NCBI RefSeq assembly: GCF_026342015.1
Contig: NZ_JAPENL010000002.1
Coordinates: 2,361,001 to 2,425,000, forward strand
Source of the DNA: Micromonospora lupini
GTDB lineage: Bacteria > Actinomycetota > Actinomycetes > Mycobacteriales > Micromonosporaceae
Direction: 5' to 3'
DNA length: 64,000 bases
Shown here: in pieces, positions 36,672 through 46,121 of the stretch
Layout: the number at the start of each line of letters is the position of its first letter
Position numbering within the stretch: position 1 is the first letter of the stretch
The notes under the pieces: model-generated
What the model saw: only the letters and a program-made list of their open reading frames with translations
Database searches by the model: none
What the model was told of the DNA's origin: nothing
Program-made: the position numbers and the translations under genes

Positions 36672-37934
36672 TCAGCTCAGGCGTTCGAGCACCATGGCCA
36701 TGCCCTGGCCGCCGCCGACGCACATGGTCTCCAGACCGATGGTCTTGTCGTGCCACTCCAGCGCGTTGAGCAGGGTGCCGGTGATCCGGGCGCCGGTCAT
36801 GCCGAACGGATGGCCGACCGCTATCGCGCCACCCATGACGTTCAGCTTCTCCTCCGGGATGCCCAACTGCCGGTAGGAGGGGATGACCTGGGCGGCGAAC
36901 GCCTCGTTGATCTCGACGAGGTCGACGTCGTCGATGGTCATGCCGGCGCGGCGCAGCGCCTGCCGTGACGCCTCGACCGGCCCGAGGCCCATGATCTCCG
37001 GCGACAACGCGGTCACGCCTGTGGAGACGATCCGGGCCAGCGGGGTCAGGCCCAGCTCCTCGGCCCGCCTGGCGCTCATCACGACCACCGCGGCTGCGCC
37101 GTCGTTCAGGGGGCAGCAGTTGCCGGCGGTGATCCGGCCGTCCGGGCGGAAAACCGGCTTCAGGCCGGCGACCGCGTCCAGGGTGACGCCCGCGCGGGGG
37201 CCGTCGTCGGTGCTCACCACCGTGCCGTCCGGCGTGGTGACCGGGGTGATCTCCCGGGCCCAGAAGCCGTCGGCGATGGCCTTCTCGGCGAGGTTCTGAC
37301 TGCGGACGCCGAACTCGTCCATGTCGGCGCGGTTGACGTCGTAGACCTGGGCCAGGTTCTCCGCGGTCTGCCCCATGGTCAGGTAGATGTCCGGCAGGTC
37401 GCCGGCCTCGCGCGGGTCGGTCCACGCCTCGGCGCCACCCTGCGCGCGGCGCTTCGAGCGCTCGGCGGCCGCCGCGAAGCGCGGGTTCTCCCACCTGCCG
37501 CCGACAAGCGCCTGAGCCTCCGGTGGCAGACCGTCGGAGCTGCCGCGGGCGTAGCGGGAGACCATCTCGACGCCTGCGGAGACGAACACGTCGCCCTCCC
37601 CGGCGCGGATGGCGTGCAGGGCCATCCGGGTGGTCTGCAACGAGGATGCGCAGTAGCGGGTAAGCGTGGCGCCGGGGACGGTGTCCAGCCCGAGCAGGGT
37701 GGCCACCACGCGGGCCATGTTGAAGCCCTGCTCACCGCCGGGCAGGCCGCACCCGAGGTAGATGTCGTCGATGGTGGTCGGGTCGAGCTGGGGGATCTTG
37801 TCCAGGGCGGTCTGGACGATTGTCGCGGCGAGGTCGTCGGAGCGGACATCGCGCAGGGATCCCTTGTGCGCCCGGCCGATGGGGGAGCGGGCGGTAGCGA
37901 CGATGACGGCGTCGCGGGACGACTCAATCGGCAT
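36672..37934 (-). CDS. Acetyl-CoA C-acyltransferase (thiolase)
   Basis: 420 aa. Catalytic residues are in place: Cys95 in TRYCASSLQ (acyl-enzyme nucleophile), His in NEAFAAQV / GGAIAVGHPFGMTGAR, and the second Cys in TMCVGGGQGMAM. It either cleaves 3-ketoacyl-CoA in beta-oxidation or condenses two acetyl-CoA. The length, and the insert RRAQGGAEAWTDPREAGDLP around residue 165, resemble the degradative FadA-like thiolases of actinobacteria, but the direction is not certain. It stands alone, without a fadB neighbour. Translation is leaderless: TAACGT lies 6 nt before the ATG. Confidence 0.93.
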   Translation of the reverse strand: MPIESSRDAVIVATARSPIGRAHKGSLRDVRSDDLAATIVQTALDKIPQLDPTTIDDIYLGCGLPGGEQGFNMARVVATLLGLDTVPGATLTRYCASSLQTTRMALHAIRAGEGDVFVSAGVEMVSRYARGSSDGLPPEAQALVGGRWENPRFAAAAERSKRRAQGGAEAWTDPREAGDLPDIYLTMGQTAENLAQVYDVNRADMDEFGVRSQNLAEKAIADGFWAREITPVTTPDGTVVSTDDGPRAGVTLDAVAGLKPVFRPDGRITAGNCCPLNDGAAAVVVMSARRAEELGLTPLARIVSTGVTALSPEIMGLGPVEASRQALRRAGMTIDDVDLVEINEAFAAQVIPSYRQLGIPEEKLNVMGGAIAVGHPFGMTGARITGTLLNALEWHDKTIGLETMCVGGGQGMAMVLERLS

Positions 37935-37940
37935 GAGCCA

Positions 37941-37946
37941 ACGTTA
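37941..37946 (-). promoter_or_regulatory. -10 box of leaderless thiolase gene
   Basis: TAACGT on the minus strand, 6 nt before the ATG at 37934. Confidence 0.6.
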
Positions 37947-38012
37947 ACCCGCCGGTAACATGGCGCGGAAGAAGCAGACGCCGCGGGAAATGTCACCCCG
38001 GCCGGGCGTGCT

Positions 38013-38825
38013 CTAGCGTCGGGAGGCGACCGCCGCGGCGGTCGCGACGGCCGGCAGCAGGGCGTGCGCCCACACCCGGTAGCCGTCGGCGGAGGGGTGG
38101 AAACCGTCGCGGCAGAGCGTCCCCGCGTCGGCCCGGAAGACCGGCCCGGTCTCGGTGGCCAGGTCGACCACCGCGCCGCCCGCCTCCAGCACCGCAGTGG
38201 TCTGCGCGCGGGCCATCCGTCGCCCGGACCAGCCGACCAGCTGACGCAGTGGCGGCGCGATGGCGCGTACGGCGCCAAGGTCGGGACAGGTGCCCACCAC
38301 CACCTCGACGCGTGCCTCCCGCAGCCGGTGCACCGCCGCCGCGAGGTAGGCGGACGCGTCGGCGGGCCGGCGCAGCCCGGTGGCGTCGTTCGCGCCGATC
38401 AGGATCAGCGCCACGTCGGGCCGCTCGCCGAGCAGGGCCCGGGCGACCTGGGTGGCCAGGTCCGTCGAGCGGGACCCGGAGACGCCGACGCTGGACAGGT
38501 GCACCCGCCGGCCGGTCGGGCCCTCGGCGAGCAGGTTTGCCAACTGCCCGCCGATGGTGTCCTCGAGACGGTCCACGCCCACGCCCAACGCCGACGAGTC
38601 ACCGAGCAGGACCAGCCGCAGCGGCGCGGCGTCGGCCCGACCGATCGTGGCCCGCAGCGCCAGCCCCAGCTCCGGCTCGGCGTAGCGCCGGTGCCGGGCG
38701 ACGAACGCCTCACCGGCCAGGACCGCGGCGCCACCCACCGTGCCGGCGAGCAGCGAGAGCGCCGCCGCCCGACCCAGGCGGCCGGGAAGACCGGCGGTCA
38801 CGCCCCGCTCGCTGCGCTCGTTCAT
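38013..38825 (-). CDS. SGNH/GDSL hydrolase, membrane-anchored (copy 1)
   Basis: 270 aa with GGAGGG 6 nt before the ATG. A membrane anchor or uncleaved signal lies at about residues 18-40. The SGNH blocks are complete: Ser in LVLLGDSSALGVGV, Gly in VSGSRSTDLATQ, Asn in LIGANDAT, and Asp/His in CRDGFHPSADGYRVWA. The enzyme would hydrolyse an ester or acyl group outside the membrane. Its start overlaps the stop of the second SGNH gene by 4 nt, so they are translated together. Confidence 0.9.
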   Translation of the reverse strand: MNERSERGVTAGLPGRLGRAAALSLLAGTVGGAAVLAGEAFVARHRRYAEPELGLALRATIGRADAAPLRLVLLGDSSALGVGVDRLEDTIGGQLANLLAEGPTGRRVHLSSVGVSGSRSTDLATQVARALLGERPDVALILIGANDATGLRRPADASAYLAAAVHRLREARVEVVVGTCPDLGAVRAIAPPLRQLVGWSGRRMARAQTTAVLEAGGAVVDLATETGPVFRADAGTLCRDGFHPSADGYRVWAHALLPAVATAAAVASRR

Positions 38826-39874
38826 GCCAGTCCCTCCACTGTCGAGGTGTCCGTCGCGGAGCCGGGCTGCGGCACCGTGTTGACACCGAAGAACGCCCGG
38901 CGACGCAGTTGCGCCCACCGGCCGGCCGGCCCTCGATCGCGGCCCCGGACCTGGGTGCCGCTGACCTCGGTGCCGGCGTGCCGGGCCGCCTCCTGAGCGG
39001 CCTTTGGCAGCGACCGTACGCCCTCGCCCCGCGCCGGTGTGGCCCGTCGTTCCTGCCCCGAGCCGAGCGCCGACAGCATCGTCGGCAGCAGAGCCGCGGC
39101 TGCCATCGCGTACCCCTCGGCGGACGGGTGGAACCGGTCCCAGGCGAACATTCGGTGCGGTTCGGCGGCGAACCGTGGGCCGAGCAGGTCGCCGAGGGAC
39201 ACCGTCCAGCCGCCCGCCTCGACCACCGCCACCGTCTGGGCGGCGGCGAGTTGGCGACTCCACCGGTGCGCCAGCCAGCGCAGCGGTGGTTGGATCGGCC
39301 GGATCGCGCCGAGGTCGGGGCAGGTGCCGACGACCACCTCGCAGTCGGCGTCGCGAAGCGCGTGGACCGCCTCGACCAGGTAGCGCACCGCCAGGCCGCG
39401 CGGCGTGCGGTTGGTGATGTCGTTGCCGCCGATCAGGATCACCGCGATGTCCGGTGCGCACTCCAACGCCGCCTCCACCTGGTGCCGGAGCGCCGCGGAG
39501 ATGGCGCCGACCACCGCGAAGCGGCGCACCAGGACCGGCCGGTGCAGCCGACGGGACAGCCCGGTGGCGAGCAGCGCTCCGGGTGTCTCCCGGCGGCGGT
39601 GCACCCCGTAGCCGGCGGCCGACGAGTCACCGAGCACGACCATGGTGAGCGGGGGGCCGGGGAACTTCGCGCCGTACATCCCGTCGCAGCGTGGCGGCGG
39701 GGCCTCGGCCATCGGGATGGTGCGCCGGGCCTGGCGGGCCTGGCCGAGCAGCACCCCGCCGGTCGCCATCGCGGCCGCCGCGGTGGCGCCCGTCCCGATG
39801 GCCGCCAGCCGGGCGATCCGCCAGGCGTACCGCCAGCGCGGACCAACGGGTACGACAGAACCAGCCACCCCCAT
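38822..39874 (-). CDS. SGNH/GDSL hydrolase, membrane-anchored (copy 2)
   Basis: 350 aa. An N-terminal membrane anchor lies at about 20-45. SGNH blocks: TMVVLGDSSAAGYGV, the Gly in VVGAISAALRHQ, LIGGNDITN and AWDRFHPSAEGYAMAA. Compared with copy 1 it carries an extra C-terminal tail of about 75 residues rich in Arg/Gly/Ala, probably disordered. The shared CEVVVGTCPDLGAIRPI/PPLR stretch shows the two genes arose by tandem duplication. It is the first gene of the pair and has a leaderless start, with TAATGT 6 nt before the ATG. Confidence 0.9.
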   Translation of the reverse strand: MGVAGSVVPVGPRWRYAWRIARLAAIGTGATAAAAMATGGVLLGQARQARRTIPMAEAPPPRCDGMYGAKFPGPPLTMVVLGDSSAAGYGVHRRRETPGALLATGLSRRLHRPVLVRRFAVVGAISAALRHQVEAALECAPDIAVILIGGNDITNRTPRGLAVRYLVEAVHALRDADCEVVVGTCPDLGAIRPIQPPLRWLAHRWSRQLAAAQTVAVVEAGGWTVSLGDLLGPRFAAEPHRMFAWDRFHPSAEGYAMAAAALLPTMLSALGSGQERRATPARGEGVRSLPKAAQEAARHAGTEVSGTQVRGRDRGPAGRWAQLRRRAFFGVNTVPQPGSATDTSTVEGLA

Positions 39875-39880
39875 ATGCCG

Positions 39881-39886
39881 ACATTA
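39881..39886 (-). promoter_or_regulatory. -10 box of leaderless SGNH operon
   Basis: TAATGT on the minus strand, 6 nt before the ATG at 39874. Confidence 0.55.
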
Positions 39887-40024
39887 TCGCGCCGGCCCGA
39901 CACACCGCTGTCGTCGTCCCGGCTCGGGAGTGCCTGGAAACCGACGCGACGGGGTACTTCCCAGGTGGAGGCCGGCCGACTTGCGCCGACCCGCCACGCT
40001 GAACCGGCGGAGAGGAGCGCGACG

Positions 40025-40381
40025 ATGGGGAAGACACTGAAGCGCAGCGCGGCGTTCACGGCCCTGGCGCGGGCACTGATGGCGGGGGCGCGGGGCGGGC
40101 CCTCGCTGGGCACCCGACTGGCGGCGCTGCCCCGGATGATCCGCGCCACGACCCGGGGGGAGTACGACGGTGGCCTGCGGCTGGCACTGATGACGGCGGC
40201 CACGGCGTACATCGTCTCGCCCATCGACCTGCTGCCGGAGATCCCGCTGGCGATCTTCGGGCTGGCCGACGACGCGGTGATGGTCACCTGGTTGGCCGGC
40301 AGCGTTCTCGCCGAGACCGACCGTTTCCTCGAGTGGGAGGCCCGACGCAGCTCGGTCATCCCCGGGGGGCTGGTGCCCTGA
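40025..40381 (+). CDS. YkvA/DUF1232 family small membrane protein
   Basis: 118 aa with GAGAGGAG 7 nt before the ATG. The diagnostic DUF1232 block is TAATAYIVSPIDLLPEIPLAIFGLADDAVMV (about residues 58-88), which forms a hairpin of two membrane-associated helices. The first 45 residues are basic and helical. The function is unknown in bacteria; a plant homologue (RUS-linked/YkvA) is likewise obscure. It diverges from the SGNH operon and precedes cbs by 72 bp. Confidence 0.87.
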   Translation: MGKTLKRSAAFTALARALMAGARGGPSLGTRLAALPRMIRATTRGEYDGGLRLALMTAATAYIVSPIDLLPEIPLAIFGLADDAVMVTWLAGSVLAETDRFLEWEARRSSVIPGGLVP

Positions 40382-40453
40382 CGGCACGTACGCTGGTCGG
40401 CGAGGATACGTCTGCCCGGCCGCGGTCGCCGGCGCCGCAACGAAGGGCACACC

Positions 40454-41824
<1,371 letters not shown>

Positions 41825-41833
41825 TCCCGTCCC

Positions 41834-41874
41834 GGCCCACCCTGGCTGCCGCTCGCAGGCGGCAGGGGTGGGCC
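41834..41874. terminator. Bidirectional terminator after cbs
   Basis: GGCCCACCC and TGCCGC on the left pair with GGCAGGGGTGGGCC on the right, with a 3-nt bulge. It lies between the convergent cbs and GNAT genes. Confidence 0.6.
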
Positions 41875-41894
41875 CCGGCGGGCGGAGGCGCCGC

Positions 41895-42404
41895 TCAGAG
41901 GTTGCGGGTGTAGCGCAACTGGCGGGTCGGCGCTGATCCGATCGTCTCGTCCCGTTCATCACCCGTCGGGCTCCAGCCGCCGCGCTCGTAGAAGGCACGA
42001 GCGTGGATGTTGTCCCGCAGCACCCAGAGCACCGCACGACGCCAACCGAGGGCGCGCATGGCGTCCAGGGCGTCCACCATCAACAGGCGGCCGGTGCCCC
42101 GACCCTGCTCCGCCGGTTCCAGGTGGATCGCGTTGAGCAGCCCGGTCGCGGGGTCGTCCTCGTCGTCCGGGCCCACGTAACTGAACCCGACGAGCGCTCC
42201 CGGGCGCTCGGCGACGGTCAGCCGGTGGGTGTCCCGCTCCCACTGCCACCGTTCGGCCCAGTACCGCCCCATCGCCTCCTGGGTCGGCTCGGCCAACGCC
42301 TCGGCGGACAGGAACGGCGAGTACGCGGCGACCCGGGAGCGCTGGTGCATAGCGCCCACCGCCATCAGGTCGTCACCGGTCGCGGGGCGGAGCGTGATGG
42401 TCAT
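41895..42404 (-). CDS. GNAT family N-acetyltransferase
   Basis: 169 aa. GNAT fold: acetyl-CoA loop LEPAEQGRGTGRLLMVDAL (about 96-114), and LWVLRDNIHARAFYERGGWSP, the usual beta-5/alpha-4 ending. Opening motif TLRPATGDDLMAVGAMHQRS. The substrate is unknown; this subgroup is often annotated RimI-like without proof. It overlaps rnz by 4 nt, yet TAGCCT lies 7 nt before its ATG inside the end of rnz, so it can also be transcribed on its own as a leaderless mRNA. Confidence 0.88.
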   Translation of the reverse strand: MTITLRPATGDDLMAVGAMHQRSRVAAYSPFLSAEALAEPTQEAMGRYWAERWQWERDTHRLTVAERPGALVGFSYVGPDDEDDPATGLLNAIHLEPAEQGRGTGRLLMVDALDAMRALGWRRAVLWVLRDNIHARAFYERGGWSPTGDERDETIGSAPTRQLRYTRNL

Positions 42405-43330
42405 CCGGCCGAGGCTACCCGGCGCGGCGGGACCTGCACGGTGGTCAGATCCTCGGCGATGACCAGGTCGCCGTCGAAGTGCGCGCGAGCCTCGTCGAAG
42501 AACCGGCGCGGATCGGGGTAGCGCTGCGAGAAGTGCGTGAGCACAAGCGTGCGTACCCCCGATTCGGTCGCCACCCGCGCGGCCTGCGCCGCGGTCAGGT
42601 GGCCGACCTCGGCGGCGAGCGCGGCCTCCGACTCCAGGAACGTCGACTCGATGACAAGCAGGTCGGCGTGCTCGGCCAGGGCGTACACCCCGTCGCAGAG
42701 GCCGGTGTCCATCACGAAGGCGAACCGCTGCCCCGCCCGGGGCACGCTCACCTCGTCGCGGGTGACGCGACGCCCGTCGAGGTCCAGGTGCCCGACGCGG
42801 ATCAGCTCGCCGACGGCCGGACCACCGATGCCGTACGCGGCCAGCTTCTCCGGCAGCATCCGGCAGCCGTCCGGCTCGACCAACCGATAGCCGTACGTCT
42901 CGATCGGGTGCCGCAGCCGGCGGGCCTCCAGCGTGCCGCAGCTCAGGGCGATCCGCTGGCCGTCGGTCTCGATCGGGGTGACAGCCAGCTCGGCCGTCTC
43001 GTAGAAGGAGGTGGCGTGCCGCAGACGGGCGAAGTATTCAGCGCCGCCCGCCGGGAAGTGCACGGCGACCGGATGCGGCACCCGGTCCAGCGAGAGGCGC
43101 TGGATGGTGCCCGGCAGGCCGAGGCAGTGGTCGCCGTGGAAGTGCGTGACGCAGATCCGGGTCAGGTCGGTGGCGGTGACAGTGGTGTGCAAGAGCTGCC
43201 GCTGGCTGCCCTCGCCGGGGTCGAAGAGGATCACCTCGTCGTCCCAGCGCAGCACGTACCCGTTGTGGTTGCGCTGCCGGGTGGGGGCCTGACTGGCCGT
43301 CCCGAGCACCACCAGCTCGCGCATGGACAT
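42401..43330 (-). CDS. rnz: Ribonuclease Z (tRNA 3'-processing)
   Basis: 309 aa, the normal bacterial length. The first of two nearby ATG codons has GGAGG 7 nt upstream. Metallo-beta-lactamase motifs are present: THFHGDH with His63, His65, Asp67 and His68 holding zinc; further ligands in FVMDTGLCDG and LTHFSQRY; and ELVVLGTASQAPTRQRN at the N-terminus, typical of RNase Z. It cuts tRNA precursors 3' of the discriminator base, mainly those lacking an encoded CCA. An unusually long, structured leader with a short ORF precedes it (43331-43615). The downstream GNAT gene overlaps by 4 nt. Confidence 0.94.
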   Translation of the reverse strand: MSMRELVVLGTASQAPTRQRNHNGYVLRWDDEVILFDPGEGSQRQLLHTTVTATDLTRICVTHFHGDHCLGLPGTIQRLSLDRVPHPVAVHFPAGGAEYFARLRHATSFYETAELAVTPIETDGQRIALSCGTLEARRLRHPIETYGYRLVEPDGCRMLPEKLAAYGIGGPAVGELIRVGHLDLDGRRVTRDEVSVPRAGQRFAFVMDTGLCDGVYALAEHADLLVIESTFLESEAALAAEVGHLTAAQAARVATESGVRTLVLTHFSQRYPDPRRFFDEARAHFDGDLVIAEDLTTVQVPPRRVASAG

Positions 43331-43352
43331 CCCCGGTCCTCCGGATATGGAG

Positions 43353-43579
43353 CGACCCCCGGGGCGCTCCGCGCATGTGCGCGGGCCGGCTGGACTTGGC
43401 CGGCACCCCGGGGGTCGGGTGGCTGTCGTGGATTCGCCGCACCGCTGCCACACGGTCTCGACGGTCGTACTGGTTGCCCGCCTCGCGGCGGACGGATCAC
43501 TGTCGAGGACAGCGGCTAGCTGACAGCCACCTCACGAGTCCGATTGCTATACAAGTCTGGACCACCTCCTTTCACGTGT
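43353..43579 (-). promoter_or_regulatory. Structured 5' leader of rnz (candidate attenuator)
   Basis: Minus-strand RNA from a predicted start near 43579 to the rnz ribosome-binding site. Visible pairings: GGTGGCTGTC at the end of the short ORF (43531-43522) with GACAGCCACC (43427-43418), a perfect long-range 10-bp stem; CTGTC/GACAG hairpin (43512-43500); GTCCGCC-GCGA-GGCGGGC hairpin with a GNRA loop (43493-43476); and a three-way junction with a 12-bp outer stem (43417-43406 with 43364-43353) enclosing hairpins 43404-43385 and 43384-43369. The junction ends 10-15 nt before the rnz ribosome-binding site. The function is inferred; I know of no named RNA family that matches. Confidence 0.6.
43516..43575 (-). 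CDS. 19-codon leader ORF upstream of rnz
   Basis: GTG start 4 nt after the predicted transcription start; the peptide reads VKGGGPDLYSNRTREVAVS and ends in TAG. Codons 2-5 (AAAGGAGGTGGT) form an extended complement to the 3' end of 16S rRNA inside the ORF. An alternative in-frame TTG start at codon 8, about 10 nt after that element, would give a 12-codon peptide. The last codons form one side of a long-range stem, so translating ribosomes would open it. There is no direct evidence that it is translated. Confidence 0.5.
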   Translation of the reverse strand: MKGGGPDLYSNRTREVAVS

Positions 43580-43585
43580 ACGGCC

Positions 43586-43615
43586 ACGTTATCGAGTTCT
43601 CGCGGGGCTCGGCAA
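43586..43615 (-). promoter_or_regulatory. Promoter of rnz leader
   Basis: On the minus strand TTGCCG (43615-43610), an 18-nt spacer and TAACGT (43591-43586). Transcription is predicted to start near 43579, about 250 nt before the rnz start codon. Confidence 0.6.
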
Positions 43616-43643
43616 CGGATTTCGATCACAGGGCCGAACGGGA

Positions 43644-43674
43644 ATGCCCGGCCGCCTCCTCGGCGGCCGGGCAT
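43644..43674 (-). terminator. Terminator of msrA
   Basis: Perfect 13-bp stem ATGCCCGGCCGCC / GGCGGCCGGGCAT with a 5-nt loop, just after the msrA stop. It separates msrA from the rnz leader promoter. Confidence 0.85.
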
Positions 43675-43696
43675 CACGCTTCTGCAGTGGCTGTGG

Positions 43697-44359
<663 letters not shown>

Positions 44360-44433
44360 GGTGGGACTCCTCTCGTACCTCTCCCAGCGTGTAACACCGG
44401 TAGGTCTTCCTTCCTTACCCGCGTCACTGTGAC

Positions 44434-44856
44434 TCAGGCCCCGCCGCCGTGGGCGGCGGCGATCCGGTCGGCGTACGTCTGTGCCTCGGTGTCGTCCGTG
44501 TACCGGGTGCGCGGCCAGAAGAAGCCCCGCAGCCCGTCGCCCTTGGTGCGCGGCACCACGTGGGTGTGCAGATGCGGGACGGACTGCGACACCTTGTTGT
44601 TCATCGCCACGAACGTCCCACCCGCCCCCAGAGCGGCCTCCACCGCCACCGCGAGCCGCTGGACCAGCGCGAAGTAGCCGGGCAGCAGATCGGTCGGAAG
44701 CTCGGCGAGGGTCACCAGGTGCACCCGGGGCACCACCAGCACGTGTCCCTTGAACACCGGGCGGGTGTCCAGGAAGGCCACCCCGTCCGGTTCGTCCGCG
44801 ACCCGGAACGCCGGCACCTCACCCGTCACGATCCCGCAGAACACGCACCCGCTCAT
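44434..44856 (-). CDS. HIT family hydrolase
   Basis: 140 aa. Histidine triad HLHTHVVPR near residue 95 with the usual N-terminal CVFCGIVTGEVPA zinc-ribbon-like start (Cys4, Cys7) and FKGHVLVVPR. HIT proteins of this branch hydrolyse nucleoside phosphoramidates or dinucleoside polyphosphates; the natural substrate is unknown. Translation is leaderless, with TAGCCT 6 nt before the ATG. It diverges from the beta-propeller gene. Confidence 0.93.
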   Translation of the reverse strand: MSGCVFCGIVTGEVPAFRVADEPDGVAFLDTRPVFKGHVLVVPRVHLVTLAELPTDLLPGYFALVQRLAVAVEAALGAGGTFVAMNNKVSQSVPHLHTHVVPRTKGDGLRGFFWPRTRYTDDTEAQTYADRIAAAHGGGA

Positions 44857-44862
44857 CGCCCC

Positions 44863-44868
44863 AGGCTA
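44863..44868 (-). promoter_or_regulatory. -10 box of leaderless HIT gene
   Basis: TAGCCT on the minus strand, 6 nt before the ATG at 44856. Confidence 0.6.
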
Positions 44869-44962
44869 TGCGGTCGGTCCCGCCTGACGCGCCCCCCGCG
44901 CATCCATCGACTGTGGTAGTCATTTACGGGTCTGAATCAGTACACGGGGGGAAGGACGCACC

Positions 44963-46009
44963 TTGCGCATCAGAAGAGGCACGACCCTGGCGTTGGCGGC
45001 ACTGACCGCCGGGCTGCTCACCGGCGCGATCCCGGGCCAGGCCCAGGCGGCCGCCGCGCCGACCGCGACCCCGCTGCCGTTGAAGACGGTGGCCGACGTG
45101 GTGTCGGCAGGTGACCGGGTCTTCGTCAGCGGTGGCCATTCCTCGACCGACGTCGTGGTGGCCAGCGCGACGGGCGCGGTGGTCGGCACCCTGTCCGGTC
45201 TGCCCGGCCCCACCGACCTGCTGCTCAGCGCCGATCGGCGGACGCTCTACGTGGCGCTGCCAAGCGCCAACGCCATCGCCGCCTTCGACACCGGCTCGCT
45301 CGTCGAGTCGGCGCGCTACGACACCGGCGAGGGCGAGTGCCCGTCGTCGCTGGCGTTGACCGGGCGCTACCTGTGGTTCGGCTACGGCTGTGACCAGTGG
45401 GGCGGCAACATCGGCCGGATCGACCTCGGCCGGCAGCCGGCCCGCTTGACCACACGCGTGGTCAGCCAGGACTACCACGATTACCCGCTGCTCACCGCTG
45501 CCGGCCAGAACCGGTCGGTGCTGCTGGCCGGGCAGCCGTCGCTGAGCCCGTCGTCGGTGTACGCGTACGGCATCGGCGCCGGCGGAGCACTTACCACCCT
45601 GCGGACGAACGCCTGGTCGGTGCTCGGCAGCAACCTGCGGGACATCGCGCTCGACGCGACCGGCACCACCCTCTACACCGCCGCCGGAGCGCCGTACGAG
45701 GTGCAGGCGTTCCCGTTCGCCGACATCTCCACCCCGTCGGCGATCTACCCCACCGGGGCGTACCCGAACGCCGTCGAGGTCTCCCGCGACGGCGCCCGGA
45801 TCGCCGCCGGCGCCGACGCCAGCTACGACCCGGACGTGTTCGTCTTCACCCCGGACGGCACCGAGCTGGCCCGCTTCGAGCTCGGCGACGAGCTCAGCGA
45901 CGGCGCGCTGGCCTGGGCGCCGAACGGCGCCCGCCTCTACGCGGTCGCCTGGGACTGGACCGGGGTCGACCAGGCCACCCTGCACGTCCTGCCGATCCCG
46001 GCCGGCTGA
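44963..46009 (+). CDS. Secreted YncE-like beta-propeller protein
   Basis: 348 aa from a TTG with GGAAGGA 6 nt upstream. A Sec signal (RIRRGTTLALAALTAGLLTG) with cleavage near AQA-AA exports it. The mature part consists of repeating four-strand blades (TDLLLSADRRTLYVALPSAN, RDIALDATGTTLYTAAG, NAVEVSRDGARIAAGAD and GALAWAPNGARLYAVAW), giving six or seven WD40/YVTN-type blades. Two cysteines (GECPSS and GYGCDQ) could form a disulphide. It has no catalytic motif, so binding or scaffolding outside the cell is likely. The ligand is unknown. Confidence 0.85.
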   Translation: MRIRRGTTLALAALTAGLLTGAIPGQAQAAAAPTATPLPLKTVADVVSAGDRVFVSGGHSSTDVVVASATGAVVGTLSGLPGPTDLLLSADRRTLYVALPSANAIAAFDTGSLVESARYDTGEGECPSSLALTGRYLWFGYGCDQWGGNIGRIDLGRQPARLTTRVVSQDYHDYPLLTAAGQNRSVLLAGQPSLSPSSVYAYGIGAGGALTTLRTNAWSVLGSNLRDIALDATGTTLYTAAGAPYEVQAFPFADISTPSAIYPTGAYPNAVEVSRDGARIAAGADASYDPDVFVFTPDGTELARFELGDELSDGALAWAPNGARLYAVAWDWTGVDQATLHVLPIPAG

Positions 46010-46037
46010 CCGGCCCGCCGACCCCTGGTCGGCGCGC

Positions 46038-46065
46038 GGGGGCCGGGCCGGACGGTCCGGCCCCC
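46038..46065 (+). terminator. Terminator after beta-propeller gene
   Basis: 9-bp perfect stem GGGGGCCGG / CCGGCCCCC around a 10-nt loop, 28 nt after the stop. Confidence 0.65.
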
Positions 46066-46108
46066 ACCGGGAGCGCGGGTTCCGTTCCAGCCCTCGGGAC
46101 GGGGGCAC

Positions 46109-46114
46109 TAGCCT
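46109..46114 (+). promoter_or_regulatory. -10 box of leaderless metB
   Basis: TAGCCT, 7 nt before the ATG at 46122. Confidence 0.6.
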
Positions 46115-46121
46115 CACCAGC

